Assembly: GCA_934085825.1 (NCBI GenBank)
Contig: CAKOHR010000003.1
Location: 56,548-120,547, forward strand
Direction of reading: 5' to 3'
From: an uncultured Bacilli bacterium
GTDB lineage: Bacteria > Bacillota_I > Bacilli_A > RF39 > UBA660
DNA: 64,000 nucleotides
Shown here: positions 52,699 to 61,711 of the stretch, one piece after another
Layout: every line of letters starts with the position of its first letter
Numbering within the stretch: the first letter of the stretch is position 1
Notes under the pieces: model-generated
What the model saw: only the letters and a program-made list of their open reading frames with translations
Told to the model about the DNA's origin: nothing
Databases searched by the model: none
Made by a program: the position numbers and the translations under genes

Positions 52699-53847
52699 AT
52701 GACTAAAAGTCAGAAAAACAAAAAGAAAAAAACAGTGGAACAAGTAAATGTACAAAAAACTGAAGTGAAAAAAAAGAAAATTAGATTAAAAAAATTCCAT
52801 ATTTCTTTTGGCAAGAGATTATCTTTTTATGCTATCTTTTTTATTATATCAATTTTTGGTGGCATATATTTTATTATAAATTCCATGAAAGTTGAACATA
52901 AAGAGAATTTGATATTTAATGAACATGGTAATGTTTCCTATTCTGTTTGTTTAAATAATAACGATTTTTTTGAAGATAATTGTTTAAATTCAAATATGTC
53001 ATATGTAGCAAGCTTAATTAAAAATATACCTTTGAGTTTTAGTTATCGATTTAAAAGTAATAAAAATGGTGTTATTCAAAATATAGATTATGAAATTGTA
53101 GCTAAACTTGTTATAAGTAATAGTGAATCTTCAGCAAAATATTATGAAAAAGAATATGTTTTGTTAGATAAAACTCATGATGAAATTAAAAATACTGAAA
53201 AAGAATATTTTTTAAATAAAAAAATTGATATTGACTATGAGTATTATAATGAAATCGCTAATAAATTTAAATCTGAATACGGAGTTGATGCCCAAAGCTA
53301 TTTGGAGGTTTATTTGATAACTGATAGTAGTGTAAATTCAACTTATGATTTACCAACTTCTGGAAGAATTTCTGTTCAAATTCCCTTGTCTCAGAGAGCT
53401 ATTGAGATAAAACTTGATACCCAAGGAATTAATAAAATTCAAGACCAAGTTATAACTACTAAGTATTTTAATATAGTAAATTGGGTGCGTTTAATTTGTG
53501 GTATTTTACTTATATTGTTTTCATTTTATTATTTAATATCAATTTTTGGATTATTATTGCCACTTCGTAAAAAAAATACAAAATATGCTAAATTTTTATC
53601 TAACATAATGAAAGAATATGATAGATTGATTGTAGAAACTGTTACCTTACCAAAATTTGACAATTATAATATTTTAAAGATTAAAAGTTTTAATGAGTTA
53701 TTAGACGTTAGGGATAATTTGCGTTTACCTATCATGTTTTATGAAGTAAGCGAACATGAAAAAGCTCATTTCTATATTCTTCATGATAAAAATCTTTATT
53801 TATATACGTTAAAAGAAGTTGACTTGCAAAAAAATGGCAGGCGATAA
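52699..53847 (+). CDS. DUF5305-like membrane protein
   Basis: 382 residues. Lys-rich cytoplasmic N-terminus (1-42), membrane helix (about 44-62), extracellular beta-rich domain (about 65-260), second membrane helix (about 262-288), cytoplasmic C-terminal domain with FYEVSEHEKAHFYILHDKNLYLY. This topology and the place next to a SipW-type signal peptidase fit the DUF5305 family, whose role is unknown; it may assist export or assembly of the SipW substrate. It starts 6 bp after the peptidase. Family call is by layout, not by motif. Confidence 0.65.
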   Translation: MTKSQKNKKKKTVEQVNVQKTEVKKKKIRLKKFHISFGKRLSFYAIFFIISIFGGIYFIINSMKVEHKENLIFNEHGNVSYSVCLNNNDFFEDNCLNSNMSYVASLIKNIPLSFSYRFKSNKNGVIQNIDYEIVAKLVISNSESSAKYYEKEYVLLDKTHDEIKNTEKEYFLNKKIDIDYEYYNEIANKFKSEYGVDAQSYLEVYLITDSSVNSTYDLPTSGRISVQIPLSQRAIEIKLDTQGINKIQDQVITTKYFNIVNWVRLICGILLILFSFYYLISIFGLLLPLRKKNTKYAKFLSNIMKEYDRLIVETVTLPKFDNYNILKIKSFNELLDVRDNLRLPIMFYEVSEHEKAHFYILHDKNLYLYTLKEVDLQKNGRR

Positions 53848-53925
53848 TTATGAATTTGAAAAAAATAATAGGTTTATTTTAAAAGATAAAAAATAATTAT
53901 TTGTTAGTATTATATTAATTTTGGA

Positions 53926-54811
53926 AATGAAATATTATTCTTGAGTATAGAATTTTCGTCATTTAATAATAGCTTATCTGTAGAAAATTTAAGTGCTTAT
54001 GTGAAGGCTGATAGAGATATAGGGATAACTAATATTAGGGTTGATTATACCAGTGTTTCTAAGAGTAGTTATGATGAATATAATTCAGCTCAAGTGGATT
54101 ATAAAATGCATTTTGATAATGAATATGCATTATAATGAAAATTTAACGTATGAAGGCTTTTTAGTACTTTTTCACCAGATATAATGACATTGCTAGAAAA
54201 AATGAAGAAGTATTTATTGTTGATAGAAAAGGCATACTAAGAGACTGGTCTTCATCTTTACTTAGAGCTAATTATATTTTGTATTTTATTTGGTTCTTAT
54301 TATTGCTTTGTTTTTTCTCAAATTGCATCTAAAATTGATATAACAAATTTGGCGAAATTCAATAACAATACTTATTTTATTGATCATATGGAAGGTAAGA
54401 AAAATGTTGATGGATTTTTGTCTGGTATTGGTTTGCTTGGTAAGGAAACTGTAACTTTTTCAAATGACAAATTAAGTATTATTAACATTACAGCAAAACA
54501 TTTATTTTTATTATTGATTCTTAAGTAAGCAACAATATAGATGATGGTTATTATTTTTTACGTAAAGACTATTGGTAATCAATATTTGAAAATAAATGAT
54601 GATTATCAATAAAGTTATCGGTCGATCCAGTAAAATTAAAAGTTGTATTGAGTAATATTGAAGATTGTGGTGGACAGATTATAATTACAAATGAAAGTGT
54701 ATTTTATTATTCGATTTCTATGGTGCAAATAGTGGTTTGGGGGATGATAAATTTGCATCATGCTCTGAACTTGATGAAAATGATAGTATGACTTTATATA
54801 AGCTAAACTAA
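53926..54811 (+). pseudogene. Decayed gene remnants of a secreted or membrane protein locus
   Basis: About 0.9 kb with no intact gene but several in-frame pieces broken by stops and shifts: 53941-54135 (64 residues, VKADRDIGITNIRVDYTSVS), about 54200-54290 (ARKNEEVFIVDRKGILRDW), about 54264-54527 (a hydrophobic start then SQIASKIDITNLAKFNNNTY and FLSGIGLLGKETVTFSNDKL) and 54640-54811, where one frame (VLSNIEDCGGQIIITNESVF) continues in another (GANSGLGDDKFASCSELD). They look like one or two surface proteins related to the SipW-type cluster in front. Parent family not recognised. Confidence 0.6.
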
Positions 54812-54940
54812 TATTTTTTGAAATAGAATGTTAATAAATGACATTCTGTTTTTGTATGATTATTTTCAAAAAGTGTAAATTACATAAATTTGGCATTTAA
54901 TTAGGCTAAAACTCGTGTTATAATTATATTGGAGGACCAT

Positions 54941-55642
54941 ATGAAGTTTATAGAATTAAAAAATGTTAATAAAACTTATAAAAATGGAATAACTGCAATA
55001 GCTGATATGACAGTTAGTGTAGCTAAAGGAGAATTTGTTTTTGTTATTGGTCTAACTGCAAGCGGAAAATCAACATTTATTAAGATGCTTTATAGAGAAG
55101 AAAAACCAACTAGTGGCACTGTTTTTGTTGGTGGATTAAATGTTGGTAAACTTAGAAATAGAAAAGTATATAAACTTAGAAGAAGAGTGGGAATTGTATT
55201 CCAAGATTTTAAACTTTTACCTAGGCTTACAGTATATGAAAATGTTGCGTTTGCATTAGAATGCATTGGTATGAAAGGTTCTGAAATAAGGCCAAAGGTT
55301 TTAAATGCTTTAGAAAGGGTTGGACTTAAAGAAAAAGTGCGTTCTTTTCCTGGGGAACTTTCTGGTGGAGAACAACAAAGAGTTTGTATTGCTAGAGCAA
55401 TTGTTAATGAACCTAAACTTTTGATATGTGATGAACCTACTGGTAATTTAGACCCTGAAACTAGTGAAGAAATTGTAAGAGTGCTTGAAAATATTAACAA
55501 AGAGTTAGGTACCACAGTCATTATGGCTACACATGATAAAGATATAGTAAATGGAATGAAAAAGAGAGTTTTAGTTGTTAATCATGGGGTACTCGTTGGT
55601 GATTATGCGAAAGGAAGTTATAAGACAAATGAGAGCATGTAG
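54941..55642 (+). CDS. ftsE: Cell division ATP-binding protein FtsE
   Basis: 233 residues. ABC ATPase of the FtsEX complex, which gates peptidoglycan hydrolases. Walker A is GLTASGKST (36-44), where most FtsE have GPSGAGKST; the Lys and Ser/Thr are kept. Signature LSGGEQQR, Walker B LLICDEPTGNLDP, His in ATHD. KMLYREEKPTSG is a FtsE mark. ATG at 54941, RBS GGAGG. Extended -10-like TGTTATAAT lies at 54917-54925. Its end overlaps ftsX by 14 bp. Confidence 0.95.
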   Translation: MKFIELKNVNKTYKNGITAIADMTVSVAKGEFVFVIGLTASGKSTFIKMLYREEKPTSGTVFVGGLNVGKLRNRKVYKLRRRVGIVFQDFKLLPRLTVYENVAFALECIGMKGSEIRPKVLNALERVGLKEKVRSFPGELSGGEQQRVCIARAIVNEPKLLICDEPTGNLDPETSEEIVRVLENINKELGTTVIMATHDKDIVNGMKKRVLVVNHGVLVGDYAKGSYKTNESM

Positions 55643-56522
55643 AATATTTTTTAGAAGTATAAGAGATGCTTTCAAAAGCGTCGTTAGAAATTTTTCTTTG
55701 AGTTTTGCATCAATTATGTGTACAACAATTACTCTTATTTTGGTGGCTGTTGCAATTGTAGTGGCAGCAAATGTTCAAAATGCTACCAAGTTAATTGAAG
55801 ATGAATTAACTATCGTTACATATTTACAAAAAGATGTAACGGAAGAACAAGTTGAAAATATAAAAACTGAGTTAAAAAGTTACAAAAATATTGAAGAAGT
55901 AACTTTTAAAAGTAAAGATGAGTGGAAGCTTGAAATGAGTAATTATGACGATTCATTTAAAACAGTTTTGGATTATTTAGATGAAAATCCACTTAAAGAT
56001 TCTTTTGTTTTGAAAGTAAATGATGTAAAAAAATTAAGTGAAACTAGTGAATATATCAAAGCTATTACTGGAGTTGATACTGTTAAGTATGGTGAAGGTA
56101 TGGTTGAAAAAGTAATATCTGTATTTGACATAGTTCAAAAGATAGTTGCTATTGTTGTAATTGCTCTTATTTTGGTTACTGGTTTTTTAATTAGTAATAC
56201 AATTAAACTTACTATATTTAGTAGGAGAAATGAAATTGAAATTATGAGACTTGTTGGTGCTAGCAATATTACGATTAAATTACCATTTTTGTTTGAAGGT
56301 TTAATTATTGGATTAATTGGTTCGGTTATTCCAATTTGCATTACTATTTATGGCTATGTGATACTTTGTTCAAGACTTCATGGCAAGGTATTTTCAAATA
56401 TGATTATGTTAATTAAGCCATATCCATTTGTATTTTGGGTGTCACTTGTAATTGTAACTATTGGATGTTTAGTTGGTATGTATGGAAGTATAAAAGCTGT
56501 TAGAAAGTATTTGAAGGTGTAA
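55629..56522 (+). CDS. ftsX: Cell division permease-like protein FtsX
   Basis: 297 residues: cytoplasmic tail, four membrane helices, and an extracellular loop (about 60-165) between the first two that meets the hydrolase. MRACRIFFRSIRDAFKSVVRN, TFKSKDEWK, NPLKDSFVLKV and FSRRNEIEIMRLVGASN are FtsX marks. ATG at 55629 lies inside the ftsE end, with AAAGGAAG 11 bp ahead. The hydrolase gene follows after 2 bp. Confidence 0.95.
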   Translation: MRACRIFFRSIRDAFKSVVRNFSLSFASIMCTTITLILVAVAIVVAANVQNATKLIEDELTIVTYLQKDVTEEQVENIKTELKSYKNIEEVTFKSKDEWKLEMSNYDDSFKTVLDYLDENPLKDSFVLKVNDVKKLSETSEYIKAITGVDTVKYGEGMVEKVISVFDIVQKIVAIVVIALILVTGFLISNTIKLTIFSRRNEIEIMRLVGASNITIKLPFLFEGLIIGLIGSVIPICITIYGYVILCSRLHGKVFSNMIMLIKPYPFVFWVSLVIVTIGCLVGMYGSIKAVRKYLKV

Positions 56523-56524
56523 TT

Positions 56525-57763
56525 ATGGGTATAAAAAAATTAAGTGGATATTTTCTTAGATATCTGTTAGCTATTTTTATATTTGTATCGTGCTTTATAT
56601 TTAAACCTGCGGAAACTTTAGCTAAGGCAAATACGTTCGGAGAACTAAAACAAGAACTTGCGGATTTAAAAGCACAACAACAAGCTAATAATAATAAAAA
56701 GAACTTAACTAAAAATCAAATAACATCAAAAAATAATGATATTAATAATGCTGAAAGAGAAATTGATTCGGGAAGACAAAAGATAGAAATTGCTAAACAA
56801 ACAATTAGTCAGACTGAAACTAAAATACAGGAACTTGAAGATAAAACAAATAAATTAATGGAAGCTTATCAAGTTATGGTAAGTAATAATTCATACTTAG
56901 AATTTGTTACAAGTTCTTCGTCAATGACAGACTTGATTATGAGAATTGATGCTGTTAAGGAGTTATCAACTTATAATAAAGAAAAATTAACAGAATTTGA
57001 AGACTTAATTAATACTAACAAACAAACACAAGTAGATTTATCAAATTATGAAAAAACATTAGAATCAAATATTGCAACTTATAAAAATAATATCCAAGAT
57101 CTTCAAAATGATTTAGCTAGTTTAGATGAAATTGGTATGGATTTGGTTGATGAAATAAATTCTAAACAACAACTTGTTAACTATTATGATAAAATTGGTT
57201 GTAAAAGTAATCAAACATTGGAAGAATGTTCTAGAATTTCTGGAAATGATGCTTGGCTTAAACCTTTGGATAAAGGTCGAGTAAACAGTAAATTTGGGCA
57301 AAGAATAGATCCAATAACAGGAAAATTAAAAGTTCATAAGGCTGTTGATTTAGGTGGAAATGCTGAAGGTACAAATGTTTATTCTATAGGTAATGGGGTT
57401 GTAGTTGGTATTGTAGATGCAAAAAAAACTATGGCTAGAACTGGTAAAAAAGTTTGTGGTGGAAATCAAGTTTACGTTCAATATGTTATAAAGGGAGAAT
57501 ATTATACTATTTTATATGCTCATTTACTTTCATATAATGTTTCTGTAACTCAACAGGTAACTTCACAAACAATAATTGGAAGACAAGGTGGCGGAAGTGC
57601 TACTAAATCTTGGGAAAGTTGTTCAACTGGTACTCATTTACATTTCCAAGTTAGTAAGCATCAATATGAGGGTTACAATACTTTTATGGCTTATAGTATT
57701 GTGCCTCCAGGATATCCAGGTGGAGGAGGCTGGTTCTATTCAAGAACACAGTATTTTAATTAA
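56525..57763 (+). CDS. FtsEX-linked murein hydrolase: coiled coil plus M23 peptidase
   Basis: 412 residues. Signal peptide (about 12-38, ending near LAKA), a long coiled coil (about 40-230; ELADLKAQQQANNNKKNLTK onward) as in PcsB, CwlO and EnvC, and an M23/LytM peptidase (about 255-400). All zinc and catalytic residues are kept: HxxxD (H271, D275), HLHF (H371, H373). So unlike EnvC it should cut peptide cross-links itself, activated through FtsEX. The C-terminus is Gly/Tyr-rich. It ends 1 bp before the MBL-fold gene. Confidence 0.93.
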   Translation: MGIKKLSGYFLRYLLAIFIFVSCFIFKPAETLAKANTFGELKQELADLKAQQQANNNKKNLTKNQITSKNNDINNAEREIDSGRQKIEIAKQTISQTETKIQELEDKTNKLMEAYQVMVSNNSYLEFVTSSSSMTDLIMRIDAVKELSTYNKEKLTEFEDLINTNKQTQVDLSNYEKTLESNIATYKNNIQDLQNDLASLDEIGMDLVDEINSKQQLVNYYDKIGCKSNQTLEECSRISGNDAWLKPLDKGRVNSKFGQRIDPITGKLKVHKAVDLGGNAEGTNVYSIGNGVVVGIVDAKKTMARTGKKVCGGNQVYVQYVIKGEYYTILYAHLLSYNVSVTQQVTSQTIIGRQGGGSATKSWESCSTGTHLHFQVSKHQYEGYNTFMAYSIVPPGYPGGGGWFYSRTQYFN

Positions 57764-57764
57764 T

Positions 57765-58262
57765 ATGAAAATAGATGTATTAGTTGTTGGTTCTTTGCAA
57801 GAAAATTGTTATATTGTTACTATTGGGGATAATTCATTTATAGTTGATCCAGGAGATGAGGCTGAAAGAATAATTGAGGCTTGTAAGGATAAAAATGTTA
57901 AAGAAATTCTTATAACTCATCATCATTTTGATCATATTGGAGCTTTAACTAAAATAGAAAAATATTTTGGCTTACATGAAAATGTTAAAAGTGGTTTGTT
58001 TGATTATGAAGTAATCAAAACTCCAGGACATACTGAAGATAGTTTAACTTATTATTTTCCAAAAGAAAAAGTGATGTTTACTGGTGATTTTATCTTTTAT
58101 CGTACGATTGGTAGATGTGATTTACCAACTGGAAGTGATGGTGATATGATAAATAGTCTTGAACTAATAAGCGTGTATCCAGATGATATAGATGTTTATC
58201 CAGGGCATGGGCCTAAAACGAATTTAGGAAAAGAAAAACAGAATTTTAAGTATTATTTTTGA
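57765..58262 (+). CDS. MBL-fold metallo-hydrolase (YcbL/glyoxalase II-like)
   Basis: 165 residues. Metal motif THHHFDH, then PGHTEDSLTYYF (His), FTGDFIFY (Asp) and YPGHGPKT (His). This small type is near YcbL/YqgX glyoxalase II-like enzymes; substrate not known. It starts 1 bp after the hydrolase stop and lacks its own RBS, so translation is coupled. A strong terminator follows. Confidence 0.9.
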   Translation: MKIDVLVVGSLQENCYIVTIGDNSFIVDPGDEAERIIEACKDKNVKEILITHHHFDHIGALTKIEKYFGLHENVKSGLFDYEVIKTPGHTEDSLTYYFPKEKVMFTGDFIFYRTIGRCDLPTGSDGDMINSLELISVYPDDIDVYPGHGPKTNLGKEKQNFKYYF

Positions 58263-58266
58263 GATT

Positions 58267-58292
58267 AAAAATGCGCAGAGTTGCGCATTTTT
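58267..58292 (+). terminator. Terminator behind the MBL-fold gene
   Basis: 11-bp perfect stem AAAAATGCGCA / TGCGCATTTTT with a 4-nt loop, followed by CTTG. Ends the ftsE operon. Confidence 0.85.
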
Positions 58293-58425
58293 CTTGTATT
58301 TTAGACAAAAACTTTTTATAAATCTTGGTTATTAGCTATAAATTTAGCAATATTAACATTTTTAATACCATCAATTTTATCTTTTATCATCTGTGACTTT
58401 TTCTTCTATATCGGATTAATTAATG

Positions 58426-58455
58426 CTAAAAATCACACAATTGTGTGATTTTTAG
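58426..58455. terminator. 30-bp perfect palindrome overlapping the gerQ stop
   Basis: Arms of 15 bases (CTAAAAATCACACAA and complement) without a loop; A and T runs at the ends make it a probable two-way terminator for gerQ. Confidence 0.7.
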
Positions 58456-58817
58456 TATGTTTTTTCTGAGAAACTATGAGAATAGATAATTGGTTCCATG
58501 AACTCAGCATAATTTAAATAAATTATTCTAATTAGGTACCAAATATTGTTTGTGTTATCTCTGATTATTAAGTGATCTCTTCCCGCTTCCTCAATTATTC
58601 CTTCATATACCTTGTTTTGCCATGCACTGCTATCAGGATAAGAGACATAAGCTTTAATCTTTCTTCCTTTGTTAAGTCTGAGAATATTTTCTATATAACT
58701 TTGTTCTTCTGGTAAGCCATTACTATTGTTGTTTACCTCTGTTACTGACATATTTCCTGGTGGTGTTTGAAAACTTTGACTAGGAAATGTTGGATTTTGA
58801 TAGAAATTACCATTCAT
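58452..58817 (-). CDS. gerQ: Spore coat protein GerQ
   Basis: 121 residues. A disordered Asn/Pro/Gln-rich N-terminus (1-40) and a conserved core QSYIENILRLNKGRKIKAYV, WQNKVYEGIIEEAGRDHLIIRD, which matches Bacillus GerQ. In Bacillus GerQ is cross-linked by transglutaminase Tgl in the spore coat and is needed for the cortex-lytic enzyme CwlJ. ATG at 58817 is preferred; GAGGTGAAT stands upstream. Minus strand, alone. Confidence 0.92.
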   Translation of the reverse strand: MNGNFYQNPTFPSQSFQTPPGNMSVTEVNNNSNGLPEEQSYIENILRLNKGRKIKAYVSYPDSSAWQNKVYEGIIEEAGRDHLIIRDNTNNIWYLIRIIYLNYAEFMEPIIYSHSFSEKTY

Positions 58818-58916
58818 TTTTAAATTCACCTCTAAAACAATATATGTTTTTAATTAATAATAATTGCTAAAATTTAAATAATAGTTTATAATTATTGGGA
58901 AAGAGTGGTCTTGGAA

Positions 58917-59810
58917 ATGAAAATGAAAAATAAAGATAAAAAAATTAATTATAAGGATATTGTAATTGATGGATGTTCTTTAGTGTTTGGGTTATTTTTT
59001 TATGCCTTGTGTTTTAATTTGTTTTTAACCCCAAATGATCTAGTTGTTTCTGGTTTTAGTGGTATTGCAATTGTTACACAAAAATTATTTGGTTGGGCGC
59101 CATCTCTTTTTCTACTTTGTTGTAATTTTATAGTTCTTATAATTGGTTGGATTTTTTTGGATTGGAAAACAACGAAAAGAAATATTGTGGGCTCTTTACT
59201 ATATCCATTAATGGTAAGTATTTCTGCACCTATTGCCAACTTTCTTACTCCTTATTTAATAACGGATGATTTTTATTTAACTCTTTTATTTGCTTTAATT
59301 TTGTACGGAGTAAGTAGCGGAATCATTTATAGAAGTGGCTATACTGCTGGTGGTTCTGATATTATTATGCAAATTATTAGTAAATATTGGAAAGTTAGTG
59401 AATCTAAAGCTATGATTTTTGCTAATGGTTTAATAATTGTTTCAGGTATGTTTGTGTTTGGTTTTGCTAAGGGAATATATTCTTTTATTATACTTTATTG
59501 CTCTACATTTTTTATTGATAAAATTATGTTTGGAATTTCTGATAGTAAACTATTTTATATCTATACTAAAGAAATAAATCAAGTAAAAAAATTAATACAT
59601 GAAGAATTTGAAAGTGGTTTTACTACGATTTCTAGTACTGGTGGTTATTCACATAAAAAAGGTTTTATGATTATGTGTGCTGTTTCTAATAATGATTATT
59701 ATAATTTAAAGAAAAGAGTTTTGGAAATAGATCCGAAAGCGTTTATGATTATTGATACTTGTTATGAAGTAAATGGAGGAGTTAGACGAAGTAATATTCC
59801 ATTTTTGTAA
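58917..59810 (+). CDS. YitT-family membrane protein (DUF2179)
   Basis: 297 residues. Five or six membrane helices (about 15-200) with ALCFNLFLTPNDLVVSGFSGI and YRSGYTAGGSDIIMQIISKY, marks of the YitT family, then a cytoplasmic DUF2179 domain with GFTTISSTGGYSHKKGFMIM and IDPKAFMIIDTCYEVNGG. Transport role assumed but not proven. Start uncertain among ATG 58917 and 58923. Confidence 0.9.
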   Translation: MKMKNKDKKINYKDIVIDGCSLVFGLFFYALCFNLFLTPNDLVVSGFSGIAIVTQKLFGWAPSLFLLCCNFIVLIIGWIFLDWKTTKRNIVGSLLYPLMVSISAPIANFLTPYLITDDFYLTLLFALILYGVSSGIIYRSGYTAGGSDIIMQIISKYWKVSESKAMIFANGLIIVSGMFVFGFAKGIYSFIILYCSTFFIDKIMFGISDSKLFYIYTKEINQVKKLIHEEFESGFTTISSTGGYSHKKGFMIMCAVSNNDYYNLKKRVLEIDPKAFMIIDTCYEVNGGVRRSNIPFL

Positions 59811-59841
59811 ATTTTGTGTTAAACTAATATTGTGATGGATT

Positions 59842-60798
59842 ATGAAAAAAATAGTTATATTTGGAGGAGGCAGTGGTCTTTCTCAACTTTTAAAAGGTAT
59901 TAAGTTATTTCCAGTGGAAATAACTGCGGTTGTTTCAGTCGCTGATAATGGCGGAAGTACAGGACTTTTACGCCGTGAACTTAATATCCCTGCCGTTGGG
60001 GATATTACAAAAGTAATGCTTAGTATGGCTGATACAAATCAGGATGTTATTGATTTAATGAATTATAGATTTACTAAATCTAAATCTTTAAGCATTCATT
60101 CAGTTAAAAATTTACTTTTAATTGCTTTGATGGATTTAAAAGGTAATTTTGCTGGTGCTATGCCTGTTATGGAAAAATTACTTGATGTTAAAGGTAATAT
60201 TTTGCCCCTTACTGAGGATAATGTAAATTTAGTAGGGATTACAAAAAGTGGTAAAAAAGTAGTTGGTGAACATCAATTGACTGAATGTGCAAGTAAAATT
60301 GTAGAAGTTAAATATGATAAAGAAATAAAAGTAAATCCTAAAGTTATTAAAGCTGTCGAAGAAGCAGATTTAATTATATTCTCTTCTGGTAGTTTATTAA
60401 CAAGTATTGTTCCTCATTTGATTGATAAAAAATTAGTTGATGTAATAAATAAGGCTAAAGGTGATAAAGTCTATATTTGTAATTTATTTACACAACCTGG
60501 TGAAACTGATGATTTTACTGTCAAAGATCATATTGATTATTTAGAAAAATATTTGGGAAAGGGAAGTATAGATGTCGTTCTTGCTAATAATGCTGTTATT
60601 AATAGTGATTTAGCTAATAAGTATGCTACAGAAGAACAAAAAGATCCTGTTGTTTTAGATATGCATGAACTTGATGAAAGTAACATTTATGTAATACAAG
60701 ATAAATTGTTTACAATTGAAGATGGTTGGTATAGACATGATGCGCTTAAAACTGGTTATTTATTATTTTCTTATTTAATGGATGGTAAAAATAAATGA
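59842..60798 (+). CDS. yvcK: Gluconeogenesis factor YvcK (CofD-like)
   Basis: 318 residues. N-terminal IVIFGGGSGLSQLLKGIK, then VVSVADNGGSTGLLRRELN and PAVGDITKVMLSMAD, family marks. YvcK binds UDP-sugars and affects wall synthesis and growth on gluconeogenic carbon. In Bacillus it lies between rapZ (yvcJ) and whiA (yvcL); rapZ is not here. It overlaps whiA by 4 bp. Confidence 0.95.
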   Translation: MKKIVIFGGGSGLSQLLKGIKLFPVEITAVVSVADNGGSTGLLRRELNIPAVGDITKVMLSMADTNQDVIDLMNYRFTKSKSLSIHSVKNLLLIALMDLKGNFAGAMPVMEKLLDVKGNILPLTEDNVNLVGITKSGKKVVGEHQLTECASKIVEVKYDKEIKVNPKVIKAVEEADLIIFSSGSLLTSIVPHLIDKKLVDVINKAKGDKVYICNLFTQPGETDDFTVKDHIDYLEKYLGKGSIDVVLANNAVINSDLANKYATEEQKDPVVLDMHELDESNIYVIQDKLFTIEDGWYRHDALKTGYLLFSYLMDGKNK

Positions 60799-61709
60799 CA
60801 TTTACAACTAGTTTAAAGGAAGAAATAGCTAAAAATGATATAAATTCTATGGAAGCAAGATATGAACTTATGGCGTTTTTAAATAGTGTTGCTAAATTTA
60901 GTAAAGATGAAATAAGTATAACCTTAGAAAATGCTAGTATTGCTAGAAGAATATATAAAGAAATAAAAGAAATATACAATGTTAATCCCAGTATTGTTGT
61001 TAGGATGCAAAATAGATTTAAAGTTAAACAAATTTATATTCTTAATATAAAAGAAAAAATAGATTTCATAAAAAAAGATATTAGTGTGGGGATTAAAATT
61101 GAAGTTGATGATTTAGTAAGCGATGAAGAAAAAATTGCTTTTTTGGAAGGGACATTTTTAGCAGTAGGTAATGTTTCTAATCCGAGCACAAGTGGATATC
61201 ATTTAGAATTTATTTTTACTAAAGAGAGATTGGCTAAACAAGTACTAAATTTACTTGAATACTTTAAACTTAAAGCTAAACTTATTAAAAGAGGTTATAA
61301 AACGATTGTTTATATCAAAGCAAGTGAATGTATAAGTGACTTGATAAAAAGATTTAAAGCTACTAATTCTTTATTTTATTTTGAAGATATTAGAATATAT
61401 AGGGATCATAAAAATATGGTTAATAGACTAAATAACTGTGAAATTGCTAATCAGGAAAAGACTTTTAGAACAGGTCAAATGCAACTTGAAAATATTAATT
61501 ATTTGAAAGAAAATGATTTATACAGATTACTTGATGAAAATACTAAGATTGTGGCTGAAGCAAGATGTAAATATTCAGAGCTTTCTATGCAAGAACTTGC
61601 TGATATAATTACTACAGAATATGGATATAAAATCGGTAAATCAGGTGTTAATCATCATTTTATAAAAATAAACAATTTAATTAAAAGACATAAAGAAAGA
61701 AGTGAATAA
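60795..61709 (+). CDS. whiA: DNA-binding protein WhiA
   Basis: 304 residues. N-terminal LAGLIDADG-endonuclease-like fold (FLEGTFLAVGNVSNPSTSGYH) and C-terminal helix-turn-helix (YSELSMQELADIITTEYGYK, then IGKSGVNHHFIKINNL). WhiA affects division and chromosome segregation. It overlaps yvcK by 4 bp. Length is normal. Confidence 0.96.
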   Translation: MTFTTSLKEEIAKNDINSMEARYELMAFLNSVAKFSKDEISITLENASIARRIYKEIKEIYNVNPSIVVRMQNRFKVKQIYILNIKEKIDFIKKDISVGIKIEVDDLVSDEEKIAFLEGTFLAVGNVSNPSTSGYHLEFIFTKERLAKQVLNLLEYFKLKAKLIKRGYKTIVYIKASECISDLIKRFKATNSLFYFEDIRIYRDHKNMVNRLNNCEIANQEKTFRTGQMQLENINYLKENDLYRLLDENTKIVAEARCKYSELSMQELADIITTEYGYKIGKSGVNHHFIKINNLIKRHKERSE

Positions 61710-61711
61710 TT

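Noticed and set aside
58293..58425. Minus-strand frame ending in KNVNIAKFIANNQDL as a small gene
   Set aside because: About 24 residues, no RBS, upstream part interrupted. It may be the remnant of a lost gene but is too short to name.
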